A program made the translations under genes and the position numbers. Below the pieces are notes generated by a model. It was not told the DNA's origin and searched no databases. It saw nothing but the letters and a program-made list of their open reading frames with translations. 30,735 nucleotides of DNA, from contig JAVBPP010000067.1 of assembly GCA_031549535.1 (NCBI GenBank), positions 1 through 30,735 on the forward strand, in the 5' to 3' direction. The stretch is from JAVBPP01 sp031549535 (GTDB lineage Bacteria > Bacillota > Clostridia > Oscillospirales > Acutalibacteraceae). Shown here piece after piece: positions 12,903 to 20,143 of the stretch. How positions within the stretch are numbered: position 1 is the first letter of the stretch; each line of letters starts with the position of its first letter.

Positions 12903-14303
12903 ATGACCACTGTCTATGTCCGAAACATGAGCGCCGCGCATCAAGATGAAAGCTTCTGCCATTACCTGCCGCTGCCTGCCGCACTGTGCCGCGAAATGCA
13001 AAGCGCCGTGAAAGAAATTTTCGACCTGGCAGGCGGGGCCTCCCTGCTGAAATCCAGCGGCGCGGTCTATATCAAACCCAACGGCATTGACGCAAAGCCC
13101 TATTGCTACACGCGCCCGGAGTTTGTTGAGGCCGTGATTCGCTATTGGTATGACGCAGGGGCGACGCAGGTTTATCTGTTTGAGAACTCCACGCAGAGTA
13201 ATTTCACGCGCATGGTGTTCCGCGGGAACGGCTTTTTGGATGTTTGCAAGCGCACGGGCGCAAAGCCGATTTATCTGGATGAGGAAAAAAATGTCAGCTA
13301 CGAATTCAAGGGCAAGCGCAGTGAAACTGAGCAGGCCGAGGGCTATGCCGGAACAAGCTTTGAAATCCCTCAACTCCTCGTGGATAAACTGGTGGAGCAC
13401 CGGGACGAAAACCTGTACATCAGCCTGCCGAAGCTGAAAACGCATTCGATGGCGGGCGTGACGCTGGGCGTGAAAAACCAATGGGCCTTCCCCCGCCAGA
13501 ATGACCGCCGCGCCGACCACAACTACAATCTACCACACAAGCTGGTGGATGTGCTGGGCTATATCCGGCCGGATTTCACCTTGATTGAGGGCATGGAGGG
13601 CACGATTCACGGGCACTACCCTGTCACAGCCTTTGCGGATGCGTGCATTGTTCCGTTTCGCCTGCTCATCGGCAGCCGCAATGTTGTGGCCGCGGATATC
13701 GTTGGGGCGCGCATCTTCGGTTTAACCCTGGACGAGGTTGCGCACTTGAAACTTGCCGTGGAAAAAGGCTATGCAGACGGCGTGAGCTCGCTTGAGGACA
13801 TCACAATTGATGGCGATATCTCCGCCTACCAAACCATCTACCCCACCGATCTGATTCCGCAATTTCCCGCCGACATCCGGCTGATTGCAGGGGTGCAGCG
13901 GCATTGCCGCGAGGGCTGCCGCAACAATCCGCTCTCTGTGCTGCAGGTCATGGCCTACGACCACGGCGGCAAGGGCGGTTTTACCATGGTGATGGGCAAG
14001 GGGCACGACCTGGCTGAGATTGACCGCATTGAGGGCAGGGTGCTTTTGGTTGGCCGCTGTGCCATTGAGGAGGTCGGCGAAAGGCTGATGCGCCGCCTGG
14101 GGAAGCGGAATGTCTACCAAAGCGGTTTTTGCAACGATCTGCGCGCAACAAACGCCGCGCTGTTCCACCTGATGCATGTAAACCCGCAGGCTTTTCTGCC
14201 CGTGCCGTTCCACGTCAGCGCCGCCTGTTATTTCACAGCCCTGGCGCACGGCACAAAGGCAAACATCCCCTTCCCGTTTGCACATTGGGTAAAAACTGTT
14301 TGA
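12903..14303 (+). CDS. DUF362 domain-containing protein
   Basis: A 466-residue protein of the DUF362 family. Typical text is VYIKPNG, then EAVIRYWYDAGATQVYLFEN, YISLPKLKTHSMAGVTLGVKN, and DFTLIEGMEGTIHG. DUF362 proteins often occur with ferredoxin or Fe-S modules and have no settled activity. Here a Cys-x3-Cys (RHCREGC) lies near residue 340, but there is no obvious ferredoxin domain. The open frame extends left to 12594, but that part is antisense to birA. The ATG at 12903 sits 9 bases after GAGGGGGGAG and downstream of a consensus promoter, so it is the start. A nitroreductase follows 19 bases later, suggesting a two-gene redox operon. Confidence 0.82.
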   Translation: MTTVYVRNMSAAHQDESFCHYLPLPAALCREMQSAVKEIFDLAGGASLLKSSGAVYIKPNGIDAKPYCYTRPEFVEAVIRYWYDAGATQVYLFENSTQSNFTRMVFRGNGFLDVCKRTGAKPIYLDEEKNVSYEFKGKRSETEQAEGYAGTSFEIPQLLVDKLVEHRDENLYISLPKLKTHSMAGVTLGVKNQWAFPRQNDRRADHNYNLPHKLVDVLGYIRPDFTLIEGMEGTIHGHYPVTAFADACIVPFRLLIGSRNVVAADIVGARIFGLTLDEVAHLKLAVEKGYADGVSSLEDITIDGDISAYQTIYPTDLIPQFPADIRLIAGVQRHCREGCRNNPLSVLQVMAYDHGGKGGFTMVMGKGHDLAEIDRIEGRVLLVGRCAIEEVGERLMRRLGKRNVYQSGFCNDLRATNAALFHLMHVNPQAFLPVPFHVSAACYFTALAHGTKANIPFPFAHWVKTV

Positions 14304-14322
14304 AAAAGAAAGGATCATCGCT

Positions 14323-15048
14323 ATGACGCTTTTGGAAGCCAGCGCGCTGCGTGTCTCCCGCAGAAAATACTTGGAAAAGCAACCGGAACCGGAGCTCTGC
14401 GCCGCGCTGAATGAAAAAATCGCGCAAATCAATGCACAGGAGGGGCTGCATATCCAACTCATCGTGGATGGCGCCCAGCCTTTTCAAGGGTTCTCTCGGA
14501 ATTATGGCTTGTTAACCGGTGTGCAGAGTTTTTTTGCGCTCGTCGGGCGGGAAAATGACGCATACTATAAAGAAAAGCTCGGCTATTTCGGCGAGCTCCT
14601 GGTGCTGGAAGCAACCAGGCTCGGCCTAGCGAGCTGTTGGGTGGGCGGCAGTTACCGCAAAGGGGACGTCATCTGTGACGTTGCGCCAGGGGAAAAGCTG
14701 GCCTGTGTCATTGCGCTCGGCTATGCGGAGCAGACGCAATCCGGGCGGGAAAAATTCATTCGAAACGTCACACACCGCAAACAAAAGTCAGTTGCGGACA
14801 TGATGCGCACGGACGGGAGCGAGCCGCCCTGGTTTTTAGACGCCATGCACGCCGTCACCCTTGCGCCCTCCGGCAATAACCGCATGCCCACCGTTTTCCT
14901 CTGCGAAAACGGCGAGGTGCGCGCAACAGTGCCCGGCGGCGGGAGCGAGATTGACCTTGGCATTGCCAAGCTGCATTTTTTAATCGGTGCCGGGGAGCAC
15001 GTCAACGGAGAATGGGGCTGGGGAGAGGGAGCGTTTCGGCTTAGCTAA
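14323..15048 (+). CDS. Nitroreductase-family flavoprotein (TM1586-like)
   Basis: A 241-residue protein of the two-half nitroreductase type (putative TM nitroreductase family). The N-terminal ALRVSRRKYLEKQP is the flavin-phosphate-binding start, FGELLVLEATRLGLASCWVG (about 87-106) is the central family block, and APSGNNRMPTVF near 185 opens the second half. It is expected to bind FMN and reduce an unknown substrate with NAD(P)H in the cytoplasm. AAAGGA precedes the ATG by 9 bases. It is the second gene behind DUF362. Its stop overlaps by 4 bases the stop of the convergent XRE gene. Confidence 0.83.
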   Translation: MTLLEASALRVSRRKYLEKQPEPELCAALNEKIAQINAQEGLHIQLIVDGAQPFQGFSRNYGLLTGVQSFFALVGRENDAYYKEKLGYFGELLVLEATRLGLASCWVGGSYRKGDVICDVAPGEKLACVIALGYAEQTQSGREKFIRNVTHRKQKSVADMMRTDGSEPPWFLDAMHAVTLAPSGNNRMPTVFLCENGEVRATVPGGGSEIDLGIAKLHFLIGAGEHVNGEWGWGEGAFRLS

Positions 15049-15290
15049 TCCATCTCCAGCAATTCCGCGGCGCTGATGCCCAAAATTTCCGAAATCGCTT
15101 TCAGTTCAATATCACTGACAATGCGAATTTGACCCTCCAGTTTTGACAGGGCGGAGGCGTTCATATCAATTCCTTTTATTTGCAGCTGGGTGAGCAGATC
15201 CTTCTGCTTCATCCCTAACACACGGCGGCGCTGTTCCACTTTTGCGCCGATGATATTTCTTTCACCCAGTTCCTGCTTACGTGTACGCAT
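15045..15290 (-). CDS. Small XRE-family DNA-binding protein
   Basis: An 81-residue, single-domain Cro/C1-type helix-turn-helix protein: NIIGAKVEQRRRVLGMKQKD, then ASALSKLEGQIRIVSDIELK, and a final ISEILGISAAELLEMD. There is no sensing domain, so it resembles small regulators of phage, plasmid or conserved chromosomal type. A start at 15299 (84 residues) is possible, but GAAAGG abuts that codon directly and lies about 9 bases before ATG 15290, which I prefer. Its stop overlaps the nitroreductase stop. A promoter (TTGAAT, 18 bases, TACACT) lies upstream. Target unknown. Confidence 0.8.
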   Translation of the reverse strand: MRTRKQELGERNIIGAKVEQRRRVLGMKQKDLLTQLQIKGIDMNASALSKLEGQIRIVSDIELKAISEILGISAAELLEMD

Positions 15291-15327
15291 CGCGGCCATC
15301 CTTTCTTTATCCCTGTGATACCGTTTC

Positions 15328-15357
15328 AGTGTAGCACAAAGTATCTACCGGATTCAA
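15328..15357 (-). promoter_or_regulatory. Promoter of the small XRE gene
   Basis: Minus strand TTGAAT (15357-15352), 18 bases, TACACT (15333-15328) with TG one base before it. Confidence 0.5.
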
Positions 15358-15396
15358 CCATTTTTATTCTCATTATGAAAAAAGGAGCACACAAAC

Positions 15397-16842
15397 ATGC
15401 AAATTCCGGAAAACCGGCGCAACCTCACCATGCTGATGGACTATTATGAGCTGACCATGGCGGGCGGTTATCTGCACAGCGCACTCAAGGACACCGTCGC
15501 CTATTTTGACATGTTTTTCCGCAAGGTGCCGGATTCCGGCGGCTTCGCCATTATGGCGGGTGTGGAGCAGCTGGTGGAGTATCTGCAGCAGCTTTCCTTC
15601 AGCGAGGCGGATCTTAGCTATTTGCGCGGGCGCGGTTTCGCGGAGGATTTTTTAGACTATCTGCGCGATTTTCACTTTAGCTGTGATGTATGGGCTGTTC
15701 CGGAGGGTACTCCAATTTTTCCCGGCGAGCCGATTATAACGGTGCGCGGGCCAATGATACAGGCGCAGATGATTGAAACCATGCTTCTGCTCACCATCAA
15801 CCACCAAAGCCTGATTGCCACCAAGGCCAACCGCATCGCGCGCGCGGCGCAGGGGAAGACTGTTCTGGAATTCGGCTCCCGCCGTGCGCAGGGCTATGAC
15901 GGGGCGATTTTGGGCGCACGCGCGGCCTATTTGGGCGGCTGCACCGCGAGCGCCTGCGCCATGAGCGATCTGCGCTTCGGCGTTCCCGCCTCCGGTACAA
16001 TGGCGCACAGCTGGGTGCAGGCCTTTGACAGTGAGCTGGAGGCCTTTTGCGCCTATGCGAGGGAATACCCTGCGCAATGCTCCCTGCTGGTAGATACCTA
16101 CAACACCTTGAAATCCGGCGTACCAAACGCAATCGAGGCCTTTCGCCGCGAGGTACTGCCGCGCGGCTTCCGCCCCCAGGCCATACGCATCGATTCCGGC
16201 GACATCGCCTATCTTTCCATCAAAGCGCGCAGCATGCTGGACGAGGCCGGCATGCAGGACTGCAAAATCGTAGCCTCCAATTCGCTGGATGAATATATCA
16301 TCCGCGACATGCTCCTGCAGGGCGCGCAGGTGGATATCTTCGGTGTAGGCGAACGGCTGATTACCAGCGCAACCAGCCCCGTGTTCGGCGGCGTTTACAA
16401 GCTCTGCGCAATGGAGCAGAACGGCGCAATTATTCCCAAAATTAAGCTGAGCGAGAATGTAACAAAAATCACCACCCCCTGCGTAAAAAAGCTCTATCGC
16501 CTGTTTGACCGCAGCAGCAACAAGGCCATCGCCGACCTGATTACGCTGGAGGGGGAAACGATAGACGAAAGCGCCCCCTATGAACTGTTTGACCCGGACT
16601 ATAGCTGGAAGCGAAAAACCATCACCAACTTTGTTGCCAAGCCGCTGTTGGAGCCGCTGTTTTCCGGCGGAAGCTTTGTGGGGCGCACCAGACCGCTTGC
16701 GGAAATCCGCGCGTTCTGCCAACAGCAAATTGACACTCTTTGGGACGAGGTGCTGCGCTTTGAAAACCCGCACAGCTACTATGTAGACCTCTCCCTCCCG
16801 CTCTGGCAGGAAAAGCAGCGCTTGATTGAGCAGAGTCGCTAG
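15397..16842 (+). CDS. pncB: Nicotinate phosphoribosyltransferase
   Basis: A 481-residue NAPRTase, which joins nicotinate to phosphoribosyl pyrophosphate with ATP hydrolysis in the NAD salvage pathway. Family landmarks are LTMLMDYYELTMAGGY (10-25), EFGSRRAQG (158-166), ASGTMAHSWVQAF (198-210, containing His204, the residue phosphorylated in the family), IRIDSGD near 270 and FGVGERLITS near 325. The length is normal for the bacterial form. AAAGGAG lies 8 bases before the ATG. It appears monocistronic: 85 bases separate it from the collagen-like gene, which probably has its own promoter. I see no strong terminator after it. Confidence 0.94.
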   Translation: MQIPENRRNLTMLMDYYELTMAGGYLHSALKDTVAYFDMFFRKVPDSGGFAIMAGVEQLVEYLQQLSFSEADLSYLRGRGFAEDFLDYLRDFHFSCDVWAVPEGTPIFPGEPIITVRGPMIQAQMIETMLLLTINHQSLIATKANRIARAAQGKTVLEFGSRRAQGYDGAILGARAAYLGGCTASACAMSDLRFGVPASGTMAHSWVQAFDSELEAFCAYAREYPAQCSLLVDTYNTLKSGVPNAIEAFRREVLPRGFRPQAIRIDSGDIAYLSIKARSMLDEAGMQDCKIVASNSLDEYIIRDMLLQGAQVDIFGVGERLITSATSPVFGGVYKLCAMEQNGAIIPKIKLSENVTKITTPCVKKLYRLFDRSSNKAIADLITLEGETIDESAPYELFDPDYSWKRKTITNFVAKPLLEPLFSGGSFVGRTRPLAEIRAFCQQQIDTLWDEVLRFENPHSYYVDLSLPLWQEKQRLIEQSR

Positions 16843-16853
16843 ACAAACAATAG

Positions 16854-16880
16854 CACCCTTTTGTCCATTTCTCATATTCT
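16854..16880 (+). promoter_or_regulatory. Possible mother-cell (sigma-K/E-like) promoter of the collagen-like gene
   Basis: CACC (16854-16857) and CATATTCT (16873-16880) match the AC-N16-CATANNNT form of sporulation mother-cell promoters. No sigma-A promoter is evident in this 85-base gap. Short motifs occur by chance, so this is a weak call. Confidence 0.3.
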
Positions 16881-16927
16881 GATGTTAGGGTACAAGTTTA
16901 TCCGCATCAAAAGAAAGGATGGGCAAA

Positions 16928-18040
16928 ATGGATTATTTTCCCAATACAAACATGGGCTGCAATTCCTGCAACCCCTGCGCCTGCTGCGTAGGCCCGCGAG
17001 GCCCGCGGGGCTGCCCCGGCGCAACAGGACCACAAGGCATCCCCGGTCTGCCGGGAGCTACGGGACCGCAGGGCATCCCCGGTCTGCCGGGTGCTACGGG
17101 GGCAACAGGAGCCACGGGTGCAACGGGGCCGCAGGGCATTCCCGGTCTGCCGGGAGCTACGGGTGCGACAGGGCCGCAGGGCATCCCCGGTCTGCCGGGA
17201 GCTACCGGCGCCACGGGCGCCACAGGGGCAACAGGACCGCAGGGCATTCCCGGTCTGCCGGGAGCAACAGGAGCGACAGGCGCAACAGGAGCCACCGGAG
17301 CCACCGGAGCGCAAGGGCTACCCGGTGCCACTGGGCCACAGGGTATTCAGGGCATCCAAGGCATTCCCGGTGTACCCGGAGCAAACGGAGCAACGGGGCC
17401 GCAGGGTGTGCAGGGTGTGCAAGGGCTGCAGGGCGTAACCGGAGCCACGGGCGCAACCGGCCCACAGGGCATTCAGGGTATCCAGGGCATCCAAGGTATT
17501 CCCGGTGTCACCGGGGCGACAGGGCCGCAGGGAATTCCCGGGGCGACCGGCGCAACAGGGCCGCAGGGACTTCCTGGGGCAACGGGAGCAACAGGGCCGC
17601 AGGGACTTCCCGGGGCAACGGGAGCCACAGGGGCTACGGGCGCGGCGGTGCTTTCCGCTTACGGCAGCTTTGTTTCCACCACCGCGCGGTTGATTTCCGC
17701 CGGAGGCTCTATCGTGTTGGATGCTACGCTTTCCAACCCGCCCGTCGGCATGAGCTTTGTGCCGGGCGGAACCACGGTTACAGTCAACCAAAGCGGCGTT
17801 TATCGCATCGATTACCGCGTGCACACCACGGCGGGCATTGGCACGGCGCTGCGCCTGCTCATTAACGGCGTTCCGCTGGCAAACAGCGATTTGTTCCTGC
17901 TGCTGGATATCGGGCAGCGTTCCGGCGTGGCGGATGTCTCCCTCAACGCGGGGGACACCGTGGCAATCGGCACCAGCGGCTTTTCCATTCTGCTGGCAAG
18001 CGGCACAAACGCGTTCCTGGAGCTCATAAAAATCGCATAA
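16928..18040 (+). CDS. Collagen-like, BclA-type surface/exosporium protein
   Basis: A 370-residue protein. A short Cys-rich head (CNSCNPCACC, about residues 10-19) is followed by 73 uninterrupted Gly-X-Y triplets (residues 22-240; mainly GAT, GPQ, GIP, GLP, GIQ). The C-terminal beta domain of ~130 residues (SAYGSFVSTTARLISAGGSI ... LRLLINGVPL ... NAFLELIKIA) resembles the trimerising head of BclA-like exosporium glycoproteins. It should form a collagen triple helix displayed on spores or cells; the GAT triplets give Thr residues of the kind glycosylated in BclA. The CNSCNPCACC head could crosslink it to a coat. ATG 16919 is in frame, but the AAAGG site lies 0-2 bases before it and about 9 bases before ATG 16928. 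A terminator follows. Confidence 0.88.
   Translation: MDYFPNTNMGCNSCNPCACCVGPRGPRGCPGATGPQGIPGLPGATGPQGIPGLPGATGATGATGATGPQGIPGLPGATGATGPQGIPGLPGATGATGATGATGPQGIPGLPGATGATGATGATGATGAQGLPGATGPQGIQGIQGIPGVPGANGATGPQGVQGVQGLQGVTGATGATGPQGIQGIQGIQGIPGVTGATGPQGIPGATGATGPQGLPGATGATGPQGLPGATGATGATGAAVLSAYGSFVSTTARLISAGGSIVLDATLSNPPVGMSFVPGGTTVTVNQSGVYRIDYRVHTTAGIGTALRLLINGVPLANSDLFLLLDIGQRSGVADVSLNAGDTVAIGTSGFSILLASGTNAFLELIKIA
16991..17647 (+). repeat. Collagen Gly-X-Y coding repeat tract (73 triplets)
   Basis: Every third codon is Gly for 657 bases without interruption. Higher-order units GATGPQGIPGLP recur four to five times in the first half, and GIQ/GVQ-rich units follow. Codons for the same triplet vary (ACG, ACA, ACC for Thr), so this is a maintained protein repeat with diverged DNA copies. 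Confidence 0.95.
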
Positions 18041-18079
18041 CCGAAAAAACGAAACGCTTAAGGCGGCGTTTTTTCAACC

Positions 18080-18121
18080 ATCGCCAACCGAAAGAGAAGG
18101 CTCCTTTGGTTGGCGATTTTT
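18080..18121 (+). terminator. Intrinsic terminator after the collagen-like gene
   Basis: ATCGCCAACC (18080-18089) pairs perfectly with GGTTGGCGAT (18108-18117) and is followed by TTTT. A smaller AAAAAACG...CGTTTTTT hairpin lies just before it. Confidence 0.8.
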
Positions 18122-18133
18122 GAGTTCTCTCAT

Positions 18134-18161
18134 TTGACATTTTATTTTACTGTGCTATACT
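18134..18161 (+). promoter_or_regulatory. Promoter of the erm leader and erm gene
   Basis: TTGACA (18134-18139), 16 bases, TATACT (18156-18161) with TG (18153-18154) as an extended -10. The start of transcription is expected near 18168, 30 bases before the leader ATG. Confidence 0.82.
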
Positions 18162-18197
18162 GCTTTTATATCACTGGACGGAGGCCGTATACACCAA

Positions 18198-18227
18198 ATG
18201 TGTAATAATATTCGTATTCGCAAATAA
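18198..18227 (+). CDS. Nine-residue leader peptide of the erm gene
   Basis: An ATG with GGAGG 13 bases upstream opens the frame MCNNIRIRK and a TAA. It lies between a consensus promoter and a hairpin, the position of regulatory leader peptides of macrolide-resistance genes. Arg-Ile-Arg fits the Arg/Lys-X-Arg/Lys sequence at which macrolide-bound ribosomes are known to stall in ErmD-type leaders. The stop codon abuts the hairpin, so a stalled ribosome would cover or disturb its base. Calling it a stalling peptide is inference from motif and position. Confidence 0.65.
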   Translation: MCNNIRIRK

Positions 18228-18280
18228 GACGCACAAACCGACAGGGTAATCTGCCCTTTGGTTTTGTGCGCCTTTGTGTT
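18228..18280 (+). promoter_or_regulatory. Attenuator hairpin between the leader peptide and erm
   Basis: CGCACAAACC (18230-18239) pairs with GGTTTTGTGCG (18260-18270), with one bulge. Inside it AGGG (18243-18246) pairs with CCCT (18254-18257). TTTGTGTTT follows, a weak but plausible termination tract. Together with the leader ORF this looks like a transcription attenuator relieved by ribosome stalling. I could not identify a convincing alternative pairing for the antiterminated state. Confidence 0.6.
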
Positions 18281-18310
18281 TATGAATAAAACATATGAGG
18301 TGTATTTTTT

Positions 18311-19078
18311 GTGTCTAAATATAGTAATAGTCTGAGCATTTCTCAGAATTTTTTAACCTCCCCCGCTCTCATCAAACGAATTATTAAACTATCGTCAATC
18401 GGGCGAAATGATGTTGTCGTAGAAATAGGTGCCGGGAAAGGGCATATCACGAAAGGGCTTTGCGCAGTTTGCGGCAGGGTGATAGCCATAGAATACGACA
18501 AGGTCTTGCATCGTAAGCTTGCTGAAAATTTTGCTGCCGTGCCAAATGCGCAAGTGCTTTGTTACGACTTTTTAAAGTGGAATTTGCCGAAAACGCAATA
18601 TAAAGTGTTTTCAAATATCCCATTTAACCGAAGCACTGAGATAATCAAAAAGCTTTTATTTTCAAGCAATCCCCCAAGCGAGGCATGGCTCGTTGTTGAA
18701 AAAGGTGCAGCCAAACGATTTATGGGTACGCCGGGTGAATCGTTACTGTCTTTGCTGATCAAGCCTATTTTTGACGCGAAAATCGTCTATCATTTTCGCA
18801 AAGACGATTTTCATCCGGCACCATCGGTTGATACGGTGCTGCTGCACTTTTGCAGAAAGCAAACACCGGATATTGAGCCAAGCTACTATTCCAAATACAG
18901 CAAATTTATCACGGATTGCATGCATAATCGCAACCATGGCCTCCGAAAATATTTGACGAAAAAGCAGATTCATACCGCGTTAAGGCTGGAGAAGCTGCCA
19001 TTAGACTTTACCGCCGAAGAAACCCTTTATATTCAGTGGCTTTGCCTTTTTCGATGTTATTTGAAATTTGATAAATGA
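18311..19078 (+). CDS. erm: Erm-family 23S rRNA (adenine-N6)-methyltransferase
   Basis: A 255-residue rRNA adenine dimethyltransferase of the Erm/KsgA superfamily. SQNFLTS (11-17) is the typical Erm opening, EIGAGKGH (38-45) is the SAM-binding motif I, SNIPFNRSTEIIKKLLF (101-117) is the catalytic motif IV, and FHPAPSVDTVLL lies in the C-terminal half. Erm enzymes methylate 23S A2058 and give resistance to macrolides, lincosamides and streptogramin B; KsgA proteins are longer in the C-terminus and lack the leader arrangement seen here. The start is a GTG with GAGGTG 8 bases before it. The gene is clearly AT-richer than its surroundings, and repeats and a decayed insertion element lie downstream, which suggests acquisition. 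Divergence from Erm(B) is considerable, so I do not assign a class letter. Confidence 0.85.
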   Translation: MSKYSNSLSISQNFLTSPALIKRIIKLSSIGRNDVVVEIGAGKGHITKGLCAVCGRVIAIEYDKVLHRKLAENFAAVPNAQVLCYDFLKWNLPKTQYKVFSNIPFNRSTEIIKKLLFSSNPPSEAWLVVEKGAAKRFMGTPGESLLSLLIKPIFDAKIVYHFRKDDFHPAPSVDTVLLHFCRKQTPDIEPSYYSKYSKFITDCMHNRNHGLRKYLTKKQIHTALRLEKLPLDFTAEETLYIQWLCLFRCYLKFDK

Positions 19079-19083
19079 ATTTT

Positions 19084-19170
19084 GCATATCGCCGTAGGGT
19101 GCGCACACCGGGCGCACCGTCGTTCCCGGTGGATGCCGTTTGCAACAGAGAATCGGCGTCGGCGGAATTT
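19084..19170 (+). repeat. Structured GC-rich repeat, copy 1
   Basis: Begins GCATATCGCCGTAGGGTGCG only 5 bases after the erm stop codon. It contains two potential hairpins: GGTGCG...CGCACC, then TTCCCGGTGG...with a degenerate right arm. A truncated further module (GGCGGAATTT...GGGGCGCAC) follows to about 19205, and GACGCGCAATGCGCGCCCCT lies at 19290-19309. Confidence 0.7.
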
Positions 19171-19342
19171 ACGGGGCATATCGCGGGGCGCACATTGCGC
19201 GTCCTATGATTTTTTCCTGCGCGAAAACCCTTGGGCAATACCGACCATGCGGCGGATACCAAGAATAAACGGCGCGCCGTCGGAACGTAGACGCGCAATG
19301 CGCGCCCCTACAATGCTATTACTCCTGCATGTAATGGTCACA

Positions 19343-19393
19343 GGTTTTGCAGGATGAAATGCTTTGCTGTATGGGATTTTATCCCGCAAAACC
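19343..19393. other. Inverted repeat in the intergenic repeat island
   Basis: GGTTTTGC.GGAT (19343-19355) is matched by ATCC.GCAAAACC (19381-19393). It may be the end structure of a small element; no gene is present. Confidence 0.4.
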
Positions 19394-19477
19394 CGTGCTA
19401 CCATTTGATGCAGAAGTAATACCCGAACGGAGCGGCGGAATTTGTGAGGCCAGGATTGGCTGCCCGAACGGCATCTG

Positions 19478-19571
19478 CGGAATTTGCGGGGCATATCGCC
19501 GTAGGGTGCGCACACCGGGCGCACCGCCGCTTCCCGGTAGATGCCGTTTGCCACAGGGAACCGGCATCGGG
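19478..19571 (+). repeat. Structured GC-rich repeat, copy 2
   Basis: CGGAATTTGCGGGGCATATC leads into GTAGGGTGCGCACACCGGGC and ATGCCGTTTGCCACAGGGAA. It is the most complete copy apart from copy 4. Confidence 0.75.
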
Positions 19572-19577
19572 ACGACG

Positions 19578-19609
19578 ACTCCCTCCGTCCCCGCGGGGAC
19601 GGAGGGAGT
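19578..19609. other. Perfect 32-bp palindrome
   Basis: ACTCCCTCCGTCCCCG (19578-19593) is followed without a loop by its exact reverse complement (19594-19609). It lies between repeat copy 2 and the IS630-type remnant, followed by a second short palindrome (GGGAGCACA/TGTGCTCCC, 19647-19665). Confidence 0.85.
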
Positions 19610-19675
19610 TACCAGCGGATGCTGTCTGCCGCAGGGAAGCGGCAGCGGGAGCACAATGTGCTCCCCTACTACCTC

Positions 19676-19974
19676 TTGTCAACTAAAATTTTGCAACCAA
19701 AGAAAAAAGTGGTACAATACCCCAAAAGGGGGTAACGAAATGGCAATTGAAGAAATAAGGCTTAGCGATGAGCAACGAGCAGAACTCATGGCGTTACGCA
19801 CAGGCGCATCCGCGGCGCACAAGTGAAGATTGGGCGAACAAAATCAAATGGTTGCTTGACGAGCAATACCCCAATGTGCAGAAAGTTGTCTTAGTCATGG
19901 ATAACCTGAACACACATACGACAGCTTCCCTTTACTGAGGCATTTTCATCCAATTGTAAAGATTTAGTTGACAA
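19676..19974 (+). mobile_element. Internally deleted IS630-family element
   Basis: TTGTCAACTAAA (19676-19687) is exactly repeated in inverse at 19963-19974 (TTTAGTTGACAA), with further partial matches on both sides, giving terminal inverted repeats around a 299-bp element. It holds the first 28 codons and a ~45-codon late segment of an IS630-type transposase with the middle missing. A promoter-like TTGCAA-16-TACAAT (19691-19718) precedes the transposase start. It is a non-autonomous, MITE-sized derivative. Confidence 0.75.
19740..19950 (+). pseudogene. IS630-family transposase remnant
   Basis: ATG 19740 opens MAIEEIRLSDEQRAELMALR, as at the N-terminus of IS630 transposases, and stops at 19826. 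In the next frame the C-terminal catalytic region appears as RRTSEDWANKIKWLLDEQYP followed by VVLVMDNLNTHTTASLY, where the Asp of MDNLNTH belongs to the DDE triad. A stop interrupts it, and a one-base shift restores EAF. The central DNA-binding and first catalytic segments are deleted. It cannot encode an active transposase. Confidence 0.8.
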
Positions 19975-20007
19975 AGACTACTACAAATGCGATTCAAACG
20001 GCTGCGA

Positions 20008-20101
20008 CGGAATTTGCATGGCATATCGCGTAGGGTGCGGCTTCCTAAACGCACCGTCGTTTCCTCTGGAAGCCGTTTGCCACAGGGAACCGGCCTCGGA
20101 C
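20008..20101 (+). repeat. Structured GC-rich repeat, copy 3 (diverged)
   Basis: CGGAATTTGCATGGCATATC, then GTAGGGTGCG, a diverged middle, and GCCGTTTGCCACAGGGAACC. It begins about 34 bases after the IS630-type remnant. Confidence 0.7.
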
Positions 20102-20143
20102 GCACACAGTGCGCCCCTACGAATGCAACCCGAAACGGCGTCG

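Noticed and set aside
16907..17465. Several Pro/Ala/Arg-rich frames on both strands over the collagen region
   Set aside because: They are shadows of the Gly-X-Y codon periodicity; only the plus-strand frame with Gly every third residue has a start, a folded C-terminal domain and a terminator.
18282..18335. 17-codon ORF (MNKTYEVYF...) overlapping the erm start, as a second leader peptide
   Set aside because: No ribosome site precedes its ATG and it lies after the hairpin; the MCNNIRIRK frame has the better position and motif.
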